Positions 8,304-16,644 of a stretch of DNA of 64,000 bases are shown piece after piece (position 1 is the stretch's first letter; each line of letters begins with the position of its first letter). The stretch is from CAVUCH01 sp963763095. Lineage in GTDB: Bacteria > Acidobacteriota > Vicinamibacteria > Vicinamibacterales > JAENWD01. A program made the translations under genes and the position numbers. The stretch lies in assembly GCA_963763095.1 (NCBI GenBank), contig CAVXNR010000015.1, forward strand, positions 62,001-126,000, read 5' to 3'. The notes beneath the pieces are model-generated. The model did not search any database and was not told where the DNA came from. It worked only from the letters and a program-made list of their open reading frames with translations.

Positions 8304-9086
8304 GTGACCGGCACCGTTGCGCCCGATTCGAACCTTGGACGCCGCGTGCGCACGTACTGGGACTCGCGGATCCACGATCTCGCGATCACGCAACACGCCG
8401 TCGGGTCGCCCGGCTTCTTCGCCGATCTGGATCAGTATCACTTCGAGAAGCTGCACCACCTGCAGCGGCTGGTCGAATTCACGGGCCCACCGGGCCGGCG
8501 CGTGCTCGACGTCGGCTGCGGGACCGGCGTCGACCTGGTGCACTTCGCACGTGGCGGCGCATCGGCGACCGGCGTCGATGCCTCCCAGGCTGCCGTCCGC
8601 CTGGCCGCGAAGAACCTGGGCCACCAGCACCTCCACGCCCACCTGCTCGTTGCTGACGGCGAGGATCTGCCGTTTCCCGATGGCGCCTTCGACTACGTGT
8701 TCGCGCACGGTATCATCCAGTACACCGCCGACGATGCACGGCTGGTCGACGAATGCCGGCGCGTTCTGCAACCGGGCGGCCGCGCGTTCATCCAGGTGTA
8801 CAACCGGATCTCCTGGCTCCACGCGCTCTCAAAGCTGATGAAAGTGGACCTCGAGCACGTCGACGCGCCCGTCATCAGGACGTATACGCACGCGAGCTTC
8901 CGAAGCCTCCTGGCGGGATTCAGCCACGTGCAGCTCGTGACCGAGCGCTTTCCGGTGAAGAGCCGCCTACACGCAGGCTGGAAAGGCGCGCTCTTCAACC
9001 ATGCGTTCGTCGGCACGTTCAACGCCCTGCCGCGCCGGTGGGTGGAACGCTACGGCTGGCACCTGATTGCCATCTGCACGCGCTGA
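8304..9086 (+). CDS. Class I SAM-dependent methyltransferase
   Basis: 260 residues. Motif I is RVLDVGCGTGVDLVHFARGG (SAM-binding loop, residues about 66-85), followed by the acidic strand end GVDAS, motif II GEDLPFPDGAFDYVF, and motif post-II in which LQPGGRAFI matches the Methyltransf_11/UbiE-like fold. The N-terminal part YWDSRIHDLAIT resembles small-molecule methyltransferases rather than rRNA ones. It is followed by dapF after 12 bp and may share its operon. The substrate is unknown. Confidence 0.85.
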   Translation: MTGTVAPDSNLGRRVRTYWDSRIHDLAITQHAVGSPGFFADLDQYHFEKLHHLQRLVEFTGPPGRRVLDVGCGTGVDLVHFARGGASATGVDASQAAVRLAAKNLGHQHLHAHLLVADGEDLPFPDGAFDYVFAHGIIQYTADDARLVDECRRVLQPGGRAFIQVYNRISWLHALSKLMKVDLEHVDAPVIRTYTHASFRSLLAGFSHVQLVTERFPVKSRLHAGWKGALFNHAFVGTFNALPRRWVERYGWHLIAICTR

Positions 9087-9098
9087 CGCGAGACCTGC

Positions 9099-9905
9099 AT
9101 GCACCTGATCAAGGGCCACGCGTACGGCAATGACTTCCTTTTTGCCCGGCGCCGAGAGGTCGACGCGGTCGACCTCCCGGCCGCGGCCCGGCGTCTCTGC
9201 AATCGCCACCACGGTGCGGGCGGAGACGGATTGATCCTGTACGAGCTCACGCCTGAGGGCGCTGCGATGCGCCTGATCAACGCGGATGGAAGCCCGGCGG
9301 AGCTCTCGGGCAACGGCCTGCGTGCGCTGGCTGCAATCGTGATTCGGCATCGCGGAAATGCGGCACAGGTGGTGCCTGGAGCAGAGGTCCTCATCACCAC
9401 CGACGCAGGCCCGCGCTCGTTGACGCTGGTCGCGCGCAGCGACTCACGATTCACGTTCCGCGCGGGCATGGGGGTGCCGTTGGACCTGCGGCAGCTGACG
9501 CTTTCCGCGGCCGGCGAAGACATCGCGGTCTCGGCCTTCTCCATCGGGAACCCGCAGTGCGTCATCCTCGGGCCGTTGCCGGACGCCGAACGATTCGCGC
9601 GACTGGGACCGGCGCTCGAGCGGCACCCCGCGTTTCCGCAGGGGACCAACGTAGAGTTCGCCGAGATCGAGCCCCCCGCCCGCGTGCGGATCAGGATCTG
9701 GGAGCGCGGCGTCGGGCCAACCGAGTCGTCCGGCACCGGCGCATGCGCCGCCGCGATTGCCGCGATCGCTCACGCCGGGGCTGCGCGCGCGCTGGATGTG
9801 ATCGCACCCGGGGGCGCCCAGCGCGTCGAGTGGACCGCCGATGGTCTCTTCCTGACCGGCTGGGCCGAGCTGCTGTGGGAGGGGACCTGGCTTGCAGACC
9901 TTTAA
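9099..9905 (+). CDS. dapF: Diaminopimelate epimerase homologue lacking both catalytic cysteines
   Basis: 268 residues with the two-lobed DapF fold: GNDFLF near the N-terminus, NADGS (61-65), SIGNPQCVI (148-156) and WERGVGPTE (201-209). In DapF the two acid/base cysteines lie in CGNG and ACGSGACA. Here the first motif reads ELSGNGLR with Ser70 (TCG, 9306-9308), and the second reads ESSGTGACA with Ser211 (TCC, 9729-9731). Substrate-binding residues around both are kept, so the protein may still bind diaminopimelate or a related ligand, but normal two-thiol racemisation should be abolished or much weakened. Other DapF-like chemistry is possible. The 3' end overlaps the following transporter by 14 bp. 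Confidence 0.88.
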   Translation: MHLIKGHAYGNDFLFARRREVDAVDLPAAARRLCNRHHGAGGDGLILYELTPEGAAMRLINADGSPAELSGNGLRALAAIVIRHRGNAAQVVPGAEVLITTDAGPRSLTLVARSDSRFTFRAGMGVPLDLRQLTLSAAGEDIAVSAFSIGNPQCVILGPLPDAERFARLGPALERHPAFPQGTNVEFAEIEPPARVRIRIWERGVGPTESSGTGACAAAIAAIAHAGAARALDVIAPGGAQRVEWTADGLFLTGWAELLWEGTWLADL

Positions 9906-11424
9906 CCAGGCGATCGAAGCGGTCGAGAGCTACTCGCCGGCGGAGGAGCGGTTCAACCGGCGGCGGCGCACCGCGGGACTGTGGTTCTCGCCGGCGGTGT
10001 TGGTAGTGCTGCTGGCGCTGCCACTGCCCCTGCCCGTCGCGGGTCACCGGATGGCCGCGATCATGGGGTTCGTCGTCGTGCTCTGGATGACCGAGGCGTT
10101 GCCGATGGCGGTCACGGCGATGCTCGGCCCGATGCTCGCGGTCATCTTCGGGGTGGCGGACGCACGCAGCGCACTTGCGCCGTTTGCCGATCCCATCATC
10201 TTCCTGTTCATCGGCAGCTTCATCCTGGCGGAAGCGATGTTCGTGCACGGCGTGGATCGCCGCATCGCCTTCACCGCCTTGTCCTCGCCGTTCGTGGGGT
10301 CGAGCGCCATCCGCGTGCTCGTGGTGTATGCCGCCGTGGCGACCGTGCTCTCGATGTGGATCAGCAACACCGCGACGACGGCGATGATGTTTCCGATCGG
10401 GTTGTCGATCGTGAATCACCTGATGCGGGTGGCTCCGCGTGACCAGGCTTCGCGGCACGCGGTGCGGCAATTCGCGCTCGGGCTGATGCTCCTCACCTCG
10501 TTTGGCGCCTCGGTTGGAGGGATGGCGACACCGGTGGGAACGCCGCCGAACCTGATCGGCATCGGCATGCTCGACCGCATCGCGCACGTGCGGATCTCCT
10601 TCTTTCAGTGGATGGCGCTCGGTGTACCCATCGTGGTGCTGCTGTTCGGGTTTCTCGTCGTGCTCTTCGCGTCGACCGCCCGCGGCCTGCGAGTGGGGGA
10701 GGGCAGCGGAGACCTGGTCCGCGACGAGCTCCGTCGCCTCGGTCCGTTGTCGCCCGCCGAGCGGAACGTGCTCGTCGCGTTCGGCGTCACGGTAATGCTC
10801 TGGGTGGCGCCGGGCCTGTTCACGATCGGCGGGTGGGAAGACACGGCATTTGCGGGTGCCTACGGGAAGGCGATGCCCGAGGGGATCGCCGCGATGGTGG
10901 GTGCGATGCTGCTGTTCGTGTTGCCGGTGGACTGGCGCGCACGCCGCTTCACGATCACGTGGGATCAGGCGGTGCGGATCGACTGGGGGATCGTCCTGCT
11001 CTATGGCGGGGGACTGGCGATTGGCGGGCTGGCATTCTCGACCGGGTTGGCCGACGCGCTTGGGCGCGGCATTACGGCCTGGCTCCCGTCGCACAGCAGC
11101 TTCGTGCTGACCGCACTGTTCACGGCCACGGCCATCGTTCTCTCGGAAGCGACGTCCAACACCGCGTCGGCCAACATGATTGTGCCGGTCGCCATCGCGG
11201 TGGCGCAGGCGGCGGGTGTGCGGCCGGTGGAACCTGCGCTGGGTGCCACGCTCGGCGCGAGCATGGGCTTCATGATGCCCATCTCCACGGCGCCGAACGC
11301 CATCGTCTACAGCTCCGGGTTCATTCCCATCACCGCGATGATGCGCTATGGCATTGCGCTGGACGTCGTCGCCTTCGTGCTGATCGTGGCGGCAGTGATG
11401 CTGGCGGGGCCGGTGCTCTTCTAG
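9892..11424 (+). CDS. SLC13 (DASS) family anion:sodium symporter
   Basis: 510 residues with about 11-12 membrane spans. It carries the two DASS signatures: SNTATTAMMFPI in the first half and SEATSNTASANMIVPVAIA in the second, the S-N-T motifs that bind sodium and carboxylate, plus GMATPVGTPPNLIGIG. It likely imports di- or tricarboxylates (succinate, malate, citrate) or sulfate with sodium. The start is TTG inside the end of the dapF homologue; no better start is visible. Confidence 0.88.
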   Translation: MQTFNQAIEAVESYSPAEERFNRRRRTAGLWFSPAVLVVLLALPLPLPVAGHRMAAIMGFVVVLWMTEALPMAVTAMLGPMLAVIFGVADARSALAPFADPIIFLFIGSFILAEAMFVHGVDRRIAFTALSSPFVGSSAIRVLVVYAAVATVLSMWISNTATTAMMFPIGLSIVNHLMRVAPRDQASRHAVRQFALGLMLLTSFGASVGGMATPVGTPPNLIGIGMLDRIAHVRISFFQWMALGVPIVVLLFGFLVVLFASTARGLRVGEGSGDLVRDELRRLGPLSPAERNVLVAFGVTVMLWVAPGLFTIGGWEDTAFAGAYGKAMPEGIAAMVGAMLLFVLPVDWRARRFTITWDQAVRIDWGIVLLYGGGLAIGGLAFSTGLADALGRGITAWLPSHSSFVLTALFTATAIVLSEATSNTASANMIVPVAIAVAQAAGVRPVEPALGATLGASMGFMMPISTAPNAIVYSSGFIPITAMMRYGIALDVVAFVLIVAAVMLAGPVLF

Positions 11425-11436
11425 TCATTGGAGTTG

Positions 11437-11591
11437 GCTGCGGGCGGCAGACGGCAGGCTGCGGGCGGCAGACTGCAGGGCTCTCGGGCCGAAGGCTAAC
11501 GGCCGGCGCGGGTGCCCGCAGCGGGCGTTGCCGAAAGGGGCCTCAGGCCAGACGGGCCCGCAGCCAGTAGCCTGCAGCCTGCATCCCCCGC
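11437..11591. repeat. Inverted heptad array, GGCTGCG/GGCGGCA type
   Basis: Left arm reads as 7-mers GGCTGCG, GGCGGCA, GACGGCA, GGCTGCG, GGCGGCA, GACTGCA (about 11437-11479). Right arm 11560-11591 reads CAGTAGC, CTGCAGC, CTGCATC, the complementary sense. The middle contains GGGCCGAAGGCT, a phrase seen in similar form in the other arrays of this class. Confidence 0.8.
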
Positions 11592-11683
11592 GTACGCCGG
11601 CAGAATCTGCGTACACGCGAAGCGGTCACCGAGCAACGGTTGCCGTGGGGCGCCAACCGTTCGGCAGCGACGCGTGCCTGCGC

Positions 11684-12280
11684 TTATCGGCGGCGGCGTG
11701 CTGGACGGGGCGGCGGGGCGGCGATGGCCGCATCAACGCTGGCGATTGCGGCACGTACAGCGTCCGCGCGACCCTCGAGAGCCTGAGCGGCGGCGAGATA
11801 ATCCTCACGACCGAGCGCCGTGCCCGCTTCTTGCACGGCCTTCTGGACAGTCGCAATCTGATCTCGCGGCCCCGCGAGGACGTCGTCTGGGAGCCGGGCG
11901 CTCTGCGCGGCGTCGAGCCGTCCCGTGGCGGTTGCGAGCGCCGTGGTGACTTCGGCGAGGAGGCGTTCGGCGCGGCTTTGCGCCGAGGCACGGCCGGTCG
12001 CGGCCTCGCGGGCGGCGCTTTGCGCACGCTCACGGCTGTCGAGCGCATGGTTGAGCGCGAGGCGGTAGTCACGCTGGGTGGCCGCGGCGTCCGCCTGCGC
12101 GAGGGCCTTCACGGCCGCCCCGAGTTCAGCGGCGGCATAGCGCTCGGCTCCCGCGGCGCGAGCCGCATCGATGGCACCCTGCGCCTGGTGCATCTCCTTG
12201 TTCGGCGGCTCGGCACACGCGCCGGCAGCAAGGGCGAGCGCGAGCGTCAGAACGTGAGTTGCACGTCGTACGGGGAGCAT
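11684..12280 (-). CDS. Helical lipoprotein, DUF4398-like
   Basis: 198 residues. The N-terminus MLPVRRATHVLTLALALAAG followed by AC forms a lipobox (L-A-A-G-A-C), so the mature protein should be lipid-anchored. The rest is Ala/Arg/Glu-rich and almost wholly helical, with coiled-coil character, similar to DUF4398 envelope lipoproteins. Start ATG at 12280 follows a TATACT box by 7 nt, implying a leaderless message. Divergent from radC. The function of the family is not established. Confidence 0.75.
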   Translation of the reverse strand: MLPVRRATHVLTLALALAAGACAEPPNKEMHQAQGAIDAARAAGAERYAAAELGAAVKALAQADAAATQRDYRLALNHALDSRERAQSAAREAATGRASAQSRAERLLAEVTTALATATGRLDAAQSARLPDDVLAGPRDQIATVQKAVQEAGTALGREDYLAAAQALEGRADAVRAAIASVDAAIAAPPPRPARRRR

Positions 12281-12287
12281 CGGCGCC

Positions 12288-12293
12288 AGTATA
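12288..12293 (-). promoter_or_regulatory. Putative -10 element TATACT, leaderless lipoprotein transcript
   Basis: On the minus strand TATACT is separated from the ATG at 12280 by seven bases (GGCGCCG), which places the expected transcription start at the ATG itself. Confidence 0.5.
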
Positions 12294-12364
12294 CGCAACA
12301 CGCGCGGCGAGTTCACGGATCCGACGGCGTGACCTGCACGCAAGCCGGGAACGCGGAACGGAAG

Positions 12365-13036
12365 ATGAAGGACGTCCCGCCGAATGACCGTCCGCGCGAG
12401 AAGCTCGCGCGGGTTGGCGCCGCGGCCCTCGGTGACAACGAACTCGTCGCCCTGGTGCTCGGGCACGGGACGTCACGCGCCGATGCACTGACGCTGGCGA
12501 ACGCACTCCTGGCCTGTGCGGGCGGAGTGCGAGGGCTCGCGCGTGCCGGCCTGGCACAGGTGCTTGCCGTGCCGGGCGTGGGCGCCGCGCATGCTGCGCG
12601 GATGCTCGCGGCCATCGAGCTGGGGCGGCGCGCCGTCCTGCAGCCCCGCGACGCCCGCGCGCGGTTCAACGCACCAGACGATCTCGCCCGTTTTCTCGTG
12701 CCCCAGTTCGGGTGGCGGCCAGTCGAGCACTTCGGGGCGCTCCTGCTCGACGGGCGCAACCGGCTGTTGCGGACGGCGGTAGTCTCGGTCGGAACACTCG
12801 ACGCCAGCGTGATCCACCCACGCGACATCTTTCGCGAAGCCGCCCTGGAGATCGCGGCCGGGGTCGTGCTGTTTCACAACCACCCGTCCGGAGACCCGAC
12901 GCCCAGCCCGGAGGACGTGCTCATCACGCAGCGCATGGTCCACGCCGGAGTGGTCATGGGGATCGAGGTGCTGGATCACCTGGTGCTTGCGGAGACCACC
13001 TACTTCAGCTTTCGGGAGAACCGGCAGCTGACCTGA
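12365..13036 (+). CDS. radC: RadC family JAB/MPN-domain protein
   Basis: 223 residues. An N-terminal helix-hairpin-helix region (LGDNELVALVLGHGT, then VPGVGAAHAARMLAA) precedes a JAB1/MPN metal-binding domain with HPRDIFREA and the metalloprotease-like motif HNHPSGDPTPSPED. The family was named for DNA repair, but its enzymatic role remains unproven. The frame is open far upstream, where it lies antisense to the lipoprotein; ATG at 12365 (MKDVPPNDRPREKL) gives the standard family N-terminus. Confidence 0.93.
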   Translation: MKDVPPNDRPREKLARVGAAALGDNELVALVLGHGTSRADALTLANALLACAGGVRGLARAGLAQVLAVPGVGAAHAARMLAAIELGRRAVLQPRDARARFNAPDDLARFLVPQFGWRPVEHFGALLLDGRNRLLRTAVVSVGTLDASVIHPRDIFREAALEIAAGVVLFHNHPSGDPTPSPEDVLITQRMVHAGVVMGIEVLDHLVLAETTYFSFRENRQLT

Positions 13037-13127
13037 CCCGCCGCGACCGCGCCGTCGGTGCCCGCCAACCACGCCATCAGGTAAGATCAATCGTTTATGG
13101 TCGCCGCCGGTGACCGGACACCTCCGT

Positions 13128-14546
13128 ATGAAGCTGTTGTATTTCGACTGTTTCAATGGCGCCTCGGGCGACATGATCCTGGGTGCCCTGCTCGACGCGG
13201 GGCTCCCGCTGGAGGACCTCCGCCGCGCGCTGGGGAGCCTCGGCATCGGCGAGTACGAAGTGGCCGCTGAGCGGGTGCTGCGGGCGGGGGTGTCGGCAAC
13301 GAAGTTCCATCTGATCGAGCGAGGCGGCGAGGACGGGTCCGCCAGAACTGAAGTCCCGGCGCCACATTCGCAGGCGCATCAGCACGAGCACGCTGACTCG
13401 CACACGCACGGCGTCGCACCCGCTCATGCCGGGAGTGAAGGCGTGGCACCACATTCGCACGTGCACGTGCACGCGCACACCCACTCGCACTCCCACGACG
13501 GGGTCGCGCATGCTCACGCTGGGACTGAGGTCCCAGCGCCTCATTCGGAGTTGCACGACCACACTCACCTGCACCCGCACTCACACCGCAGCCTGCCTGA
13601 GATCCTCGCGCTCATCGAGCGGTCGGCCATTCCGCCGGCAGGACGGGCGCGCGCGCGGCAGCTGTTCGAGCGGCTCGCCGAGGCCGAAGCGGCGATTCAT
13701 CAGATGCCCGTCGAGCGCGTGCACCTGCACGAGGTCGGGGCCCTCGATTCCATCATCGACATCGTCGGCGCGGTCTTCGCGATCGAATGGTTCGGCGCCG
13801 GGCGGGTGGTGGTGTCACCGCTCAATGTCGGCGGAGGGATGGTGCGATCGGCGCACGGCCTGTTCCCGGTGCCGGCGCCCGCGACGATGCGGCTCCTCGG
13901 CGACGCGCCGATCTATTCGAGCGGCGTGCAGGCCGAGCTCCTGACGCCCACCGGCGCGCTGCTTCTGACCGGCCATGCCGACGCGTTCGGGCCCGTGCCG
14001 CCGATGCGCGTGGACGGTGTCGGCTACGGCGCCGGAACCCGCGAGCTTGCCGGCACGCCAAACGTGTTGCGTGTGCTCGTCGGCGAGAGCACCGCGGAAT
14101 CCACGACCGAGCGGATCGTCGTGCTCGAGTGCGAGATAGACGACATGAACCCCCAGATCTTCGGCGTGCTGATGGACCGGCTGTACGCGGCGGGCGCGCT
14201 GGAGGTGTACTACTCCGCCGTCCAGATGAAGAAGAATCGACCTGGGACCCTGATCACCGTGCTGGCCGCGCCGGATCGGCGGGAGGAGCTGGCCGGGGTC
14301 ATGTTCCGTGAGTCCACGACAATCGGCGTTCGCTATCACGATGTGGATCGCGAGCGGCTCGAGCGCGAGGTGGTCTCCCTCGAGACGCCGTTCGGCACGA
14401 TTCGATTCAAGGTCGCCCGCCGGGCGGGTGCCGTCGTGAACGCGTCGCCCGAGTTCGAGGATTGTGTCCGCGTCGCCAGCGACCGTGGCATTCCCGTCAA
14501 GGACGTGCAGGCGGCAGCGATGCACGCCTGGCTGAGCAGAGTGTGA
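13128..14546 (+). CDS. larC: Nickel-pincer cofactor nickel insertase LarC
   Basis: 472 residues. LarC inserts Ni into pyridinium-3,5-bisthiocarboxylic acid mononucleotide, the cofactor of lactate racemase and relatives. It begins MKLLYFDCFNGASGDMILGA and includes HLHEVGALDSIIDIVGA and LECEIDDMNPQIFGVLMDRL, all LarC signatures. The His-rich metal loop between residues about 72-160 is unusually long and holds three in-frame copies of the GA-loop hairpin repeat. LarC is in one reading frame, unlike species that make it by frameshifting. The cofactor partners larB and larE are not in the window. ATG at 13128 is preferred to GTG at 13110. Confidence 0.94.
   Translation: MKLLYFDCFNGASGDMILGALLDAGLPLEDLRRALGSLGIGEYEVAAERVLRAGVSATKFHLIERGGEDGSARTEVPAPHSQAHQHEHADSHTHGVAPAHAGSEGVAPHSHVHVHAHTHSHSHDGVAHAHAGTEVPAPHSELHDHTHLHPHSHRSLPEILALIERSAIPPAGRARARQLFERLAEAEAAIHQMPVERVHLHEVGALDSIIDIVGAVFAIEWFGAGRVVVSPLNVGGGMVRSAHGLFPVPAPATMRLLGDAPIYSSGVQAELLTPTGALLLTGHADAFGPVPPMRVDGVGYGAGTRELAGTPNVLRVLVGESTAESTTERIVVLECEIDDMNPQIFGVLMDRLYAAGALEVYYSAVQMKKNRPGTLITVLAAPDRREELAGVMFRESTTIGVRYHDVDRERLEREVVSLETPFGTIRFKVARRAGAVVNASPEFEDCVRVASDRGIPVKDVQAAAMHAWLSRV
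13341..13544. repeat. Three in-frame GA-loop hairpin elements within larC
   Basis: Copies at 13341-13367, 13428-13454 and 13518-13544, each 27 nt, all start at codon position 1. They encode ARTEVPAPH, AGSEGVAPH and AGTEVPAPH, each followed by Ser. The third has a perfect 8-bp stem GCTGGGAC/GTCCCAGC in which the T differing from the metG copy is matched by a compensating A in the other arm. Confidence 0.8.
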
Positions 14547-14577
14547 GCCTCCCGCTGGAATCGTGTAGTTGCCCAAG

Positions 14578-16644
14578 ATGTCTTTTTTCCTGACCACCGC
14601 GATCGACTACGTCAACAGCCGTCCGCATCTCGGCACCGCCTACGAGAAGGTCACCACGGATGTGATCGCGCGGTTCAAACGCCTGACGGGTGTCGAGACT
14701 CATTTCCTGATGGGCAACGACGAGCACTCGCAGAACGTCTTCAAGCGCGCGCGGGAGCTGGGCGAGGATCCGCTCGCCTACTGCGACCGCATGGAGACCG
14801 TGTTCCGCGGCGTCTGGGGACGGCTGTCGATTTCCTTCGACGACTTCATCCGCACAACCGAACCGCGTCACAAGGCGGGCGTACAAAAGCTCGTGAACGC
14901 CTGCCGGGCGAACGGCGACGTGTACGAGGGCCAGTACGAAGGCTACTACTGTGTCTCCTGCGAGGCGTTCAAGCAGGATAAGGATCTAGTCGACGGCAAA
15001 TGCGCCGTGCACCTGACGCAACCCGAGTGGATCCGGGAAAAGAACCACTTCTTCCGCCTGTCGCGCTATCAGCAGCCGCTGCTCGAGCACTACGCCGCGC
15101 ACCCGGAGTTCATCCAGCCGGAAGTACGCCGCAACGAAATCCTGCGCCTGGTCGAGGCGGGCCTCGAGGACATCTCCATCAGCCGCGCCGGACAGTCCTG
15201 GGGCATCCCGCTGCCCTTCGAGGAGAGCAGCGTTGTCTACGTGTGGTTCGACGCCCTCATCAACTACGCGTCCGCGGTGGGCTACGGCACCGACGACGAG
15301 CAGTTTGCGCGGTGGTGGCCGGCCGACCTCCACGTGGTCGGCAAGGACATCACGCGATTCCACTGTGTCGTCTGGCCCGCCATGCTCATGAGCGCGGGAG
15401 TACCCCTTCCGAAACAGGTGTTCGGCCACGGGTGGGTGCACTTCAAGGGCCACAAGATGAGCAAGACGCTCGGCACCGTCGTCGATCCGCTCGACGCCGC
15501 CGAGCGGCTCGGGGCCGACCCGCTGCGCCTGTATCTCGTCAAGGAGATCCCGTTCGGGGGCGACGGTGACTTCTCGTGGGAGCGGTTCGAGGAGCGGTAC
15601 AACGTCGATCTCGCGAACAACCTGGGCAACCTCGTGAGCCGCATCACGACCATGGCCGAGAAGTATCGCGGGCTGCAGGTGGCGCCCACGACGCTCGGGT
15701 CGGGACGCCTGGCCGACGTGGCGACCGACGTGCTCGCGACCTACATCGATGCCATGGAGCGCTTTGCCCTCCATGAAGGCGCGTTCGCGGCCTTCCGGCT
15801 CGTCGACGCGTGCAACGAGTTCATCGCGGAGTCGGCGCCGTGGGCCCTTGCGCGCGACCCCGCCGATGCCGAGCGCCTGTCGCAGGTGCTCTACGATGTC
15901 GCCGAAGCGCTGCGAATCGTGGGGATCCTGCTGCAGCCTGTGATGCCGACGGCCGGCGTTGAGATCCTCCGCCGCGCGGGAGAGACCCGGCCGGTCGGCG
16001 AGCTGCGGCTTGCGCGCGATGCAGCATGGATGTCCGACAGGCCGCGCACGCTCGTAAAAGGCCCGAACCTCTGGCCGCGCCTCGAAGCGGCGCGGCCCGC
16101 GACCAGCCCCCCCTCGACCCCGAGAACGGAGACGCGCTTGAGCGACACGCCCGACTGGAAACCAAATGCGCCGGCACCGGATGCGCCACTCTCCGCCGGG
16201 ACTGAAGTCCCGGCTCCACATCAGAGTGGTCTGTCCGCTGCGACTGAAGGCTCGGCTCCACAACCCTCGGCTCCGCCGGCAGCCCCGCAAGCGGCGGCCG
16301 GACAACCCGCCGGCGGAGAGCGAGTGTCCATCGACGAGTTCGCGAAGATCGAGCTGCGCGTCGCCAAGGTCCTCACCGCGGAGCGCGTGCCCAAGTCGAA
16401 GAAGCTGATGAAGCTCTGGATCGATCTCGGCAACGAGCAGCGCACCCTCGTCGCTGGCATCGCCGAGGCCTACGAACCCGAGCAACTCGTCGGCCGCACG
16501 ATCGTGATCGTCGCGAACCTGAAGCCTGCCAAGCTGATGGGCATCGAATCAAACGGCATGATCCTCGCGGCCTCGGGAGAGGACGGCCGCCCGCTGCTCT
16601 TGTCGGCCGAAGACGGCGCCGAGCCGGGGATGCGGGTCAAATGA
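14578..16644 (+). CDS. metG: Methionyl-tRNA synthetase with C-terminal tRNA-binding domain
   Basis: 688 residues. Class I signatures: PHLGTAYE (residues 16-23, HIGH motif) and KMSKT (293-297). A short cysteine-containing knuckle CVSCEAFKQDKDLVDGKC lies in the connective peptide. The helical anticodon-binding domain follows, then a Pro/Ala-rich linker (about 510-580), then a Trbp111/EMAP-II-like OB domain starting VSIDEFAKIELRVAKV. The linker contains two in-frame copies of the GA-loop hairpin repeat. ATG at 14578 is chosen over TTG at 14569 because MSFFLTTAIDYVN is the normal N-terminus. Confidence 0.97.
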   Translation: MSFFLTTAIDYVNSRPHLGTAYEKVTTDVIARFKRLTGVETHFLMGNDEHSQNVFKRARELGEDPLAYCDRMETVFRGVWGRLSISFDDFIRTTEPRHKAGVQKLVNACRANGDVYEGQYEGYYCVSCEAFKQDKDLVDGKCAVHLTQPEWIREKNHFFRLSRYQQPLLEHYAAHPEFIQPEVRRNEILRLVEAGLEDISISRAGQSWGIPLPFEESSVVYVWFDALINYASAVGYGTDDEQFARWWPADLHVVGKDITRFHCVVWPAMLMSAGVPLPKQVFGHGWVHFKGHKMSKTLGTVVDPLDAAERLGADPLRLYLVKEIPFGGDGDFSWERFEERYNVDLANNLGNLVSRITTMAEKYRGLQVAPTTLGSGRLADVATDVLATYIDAMERFALHEGAFAAFRLVDACNEFIAESAPWALARDPADAERLSQVLYDVAEALRIVGILLQPVMPTAGVEILRRAGETRPVGELRLARDAAWMSDRPRTLVKGPNLWPRLEAARPATSPPSTPRTETRLSDTPDWKPNAPAPDAPLSAGTEVPAPHQSGLSAATEGSAPQPSAPPAAPQAAAGQPAGGERVSIDEFAKIELRVAKVLTAERVPKSKKLMKLWIDLGNEQRTLVAGIAEAYEPEQLVGRTIVIVANLKPAKLMGIESNGMILAASGEDGRPLLLSAEDGAEPGMRVK
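16195..16263. repeat. Two in-frame GA-loop hairpin elements within metG linker
   Basis: 16195-16221 has a perfect 9-bp stem GCCGGGACT/AGTCCCGGC around GA with a TCCACAT tail and encodes AGTEVPAPH. 16237-16263 is a decayed copy encoding AATEGSAPQ. Both are in the metG reading frame. Confidence 0.85.

Noticed and set aside
8250..8345. GGTTCGAAT on the minus strand, resembling a tRNA T-arm
   Set aside because: No matching acceptor stem, D-arm or anticodon arm can be built, and the bases encode the N-terminus of the methyltransferase.
9691..11094. 467-codon minus-strand open frame opposite the SLC13 gene
   Set aside because: Composition is His/Arg/Gln-rich and typical of antisense to membrane proteins; the SLC13 motifs on the plus strand are unambiguous.
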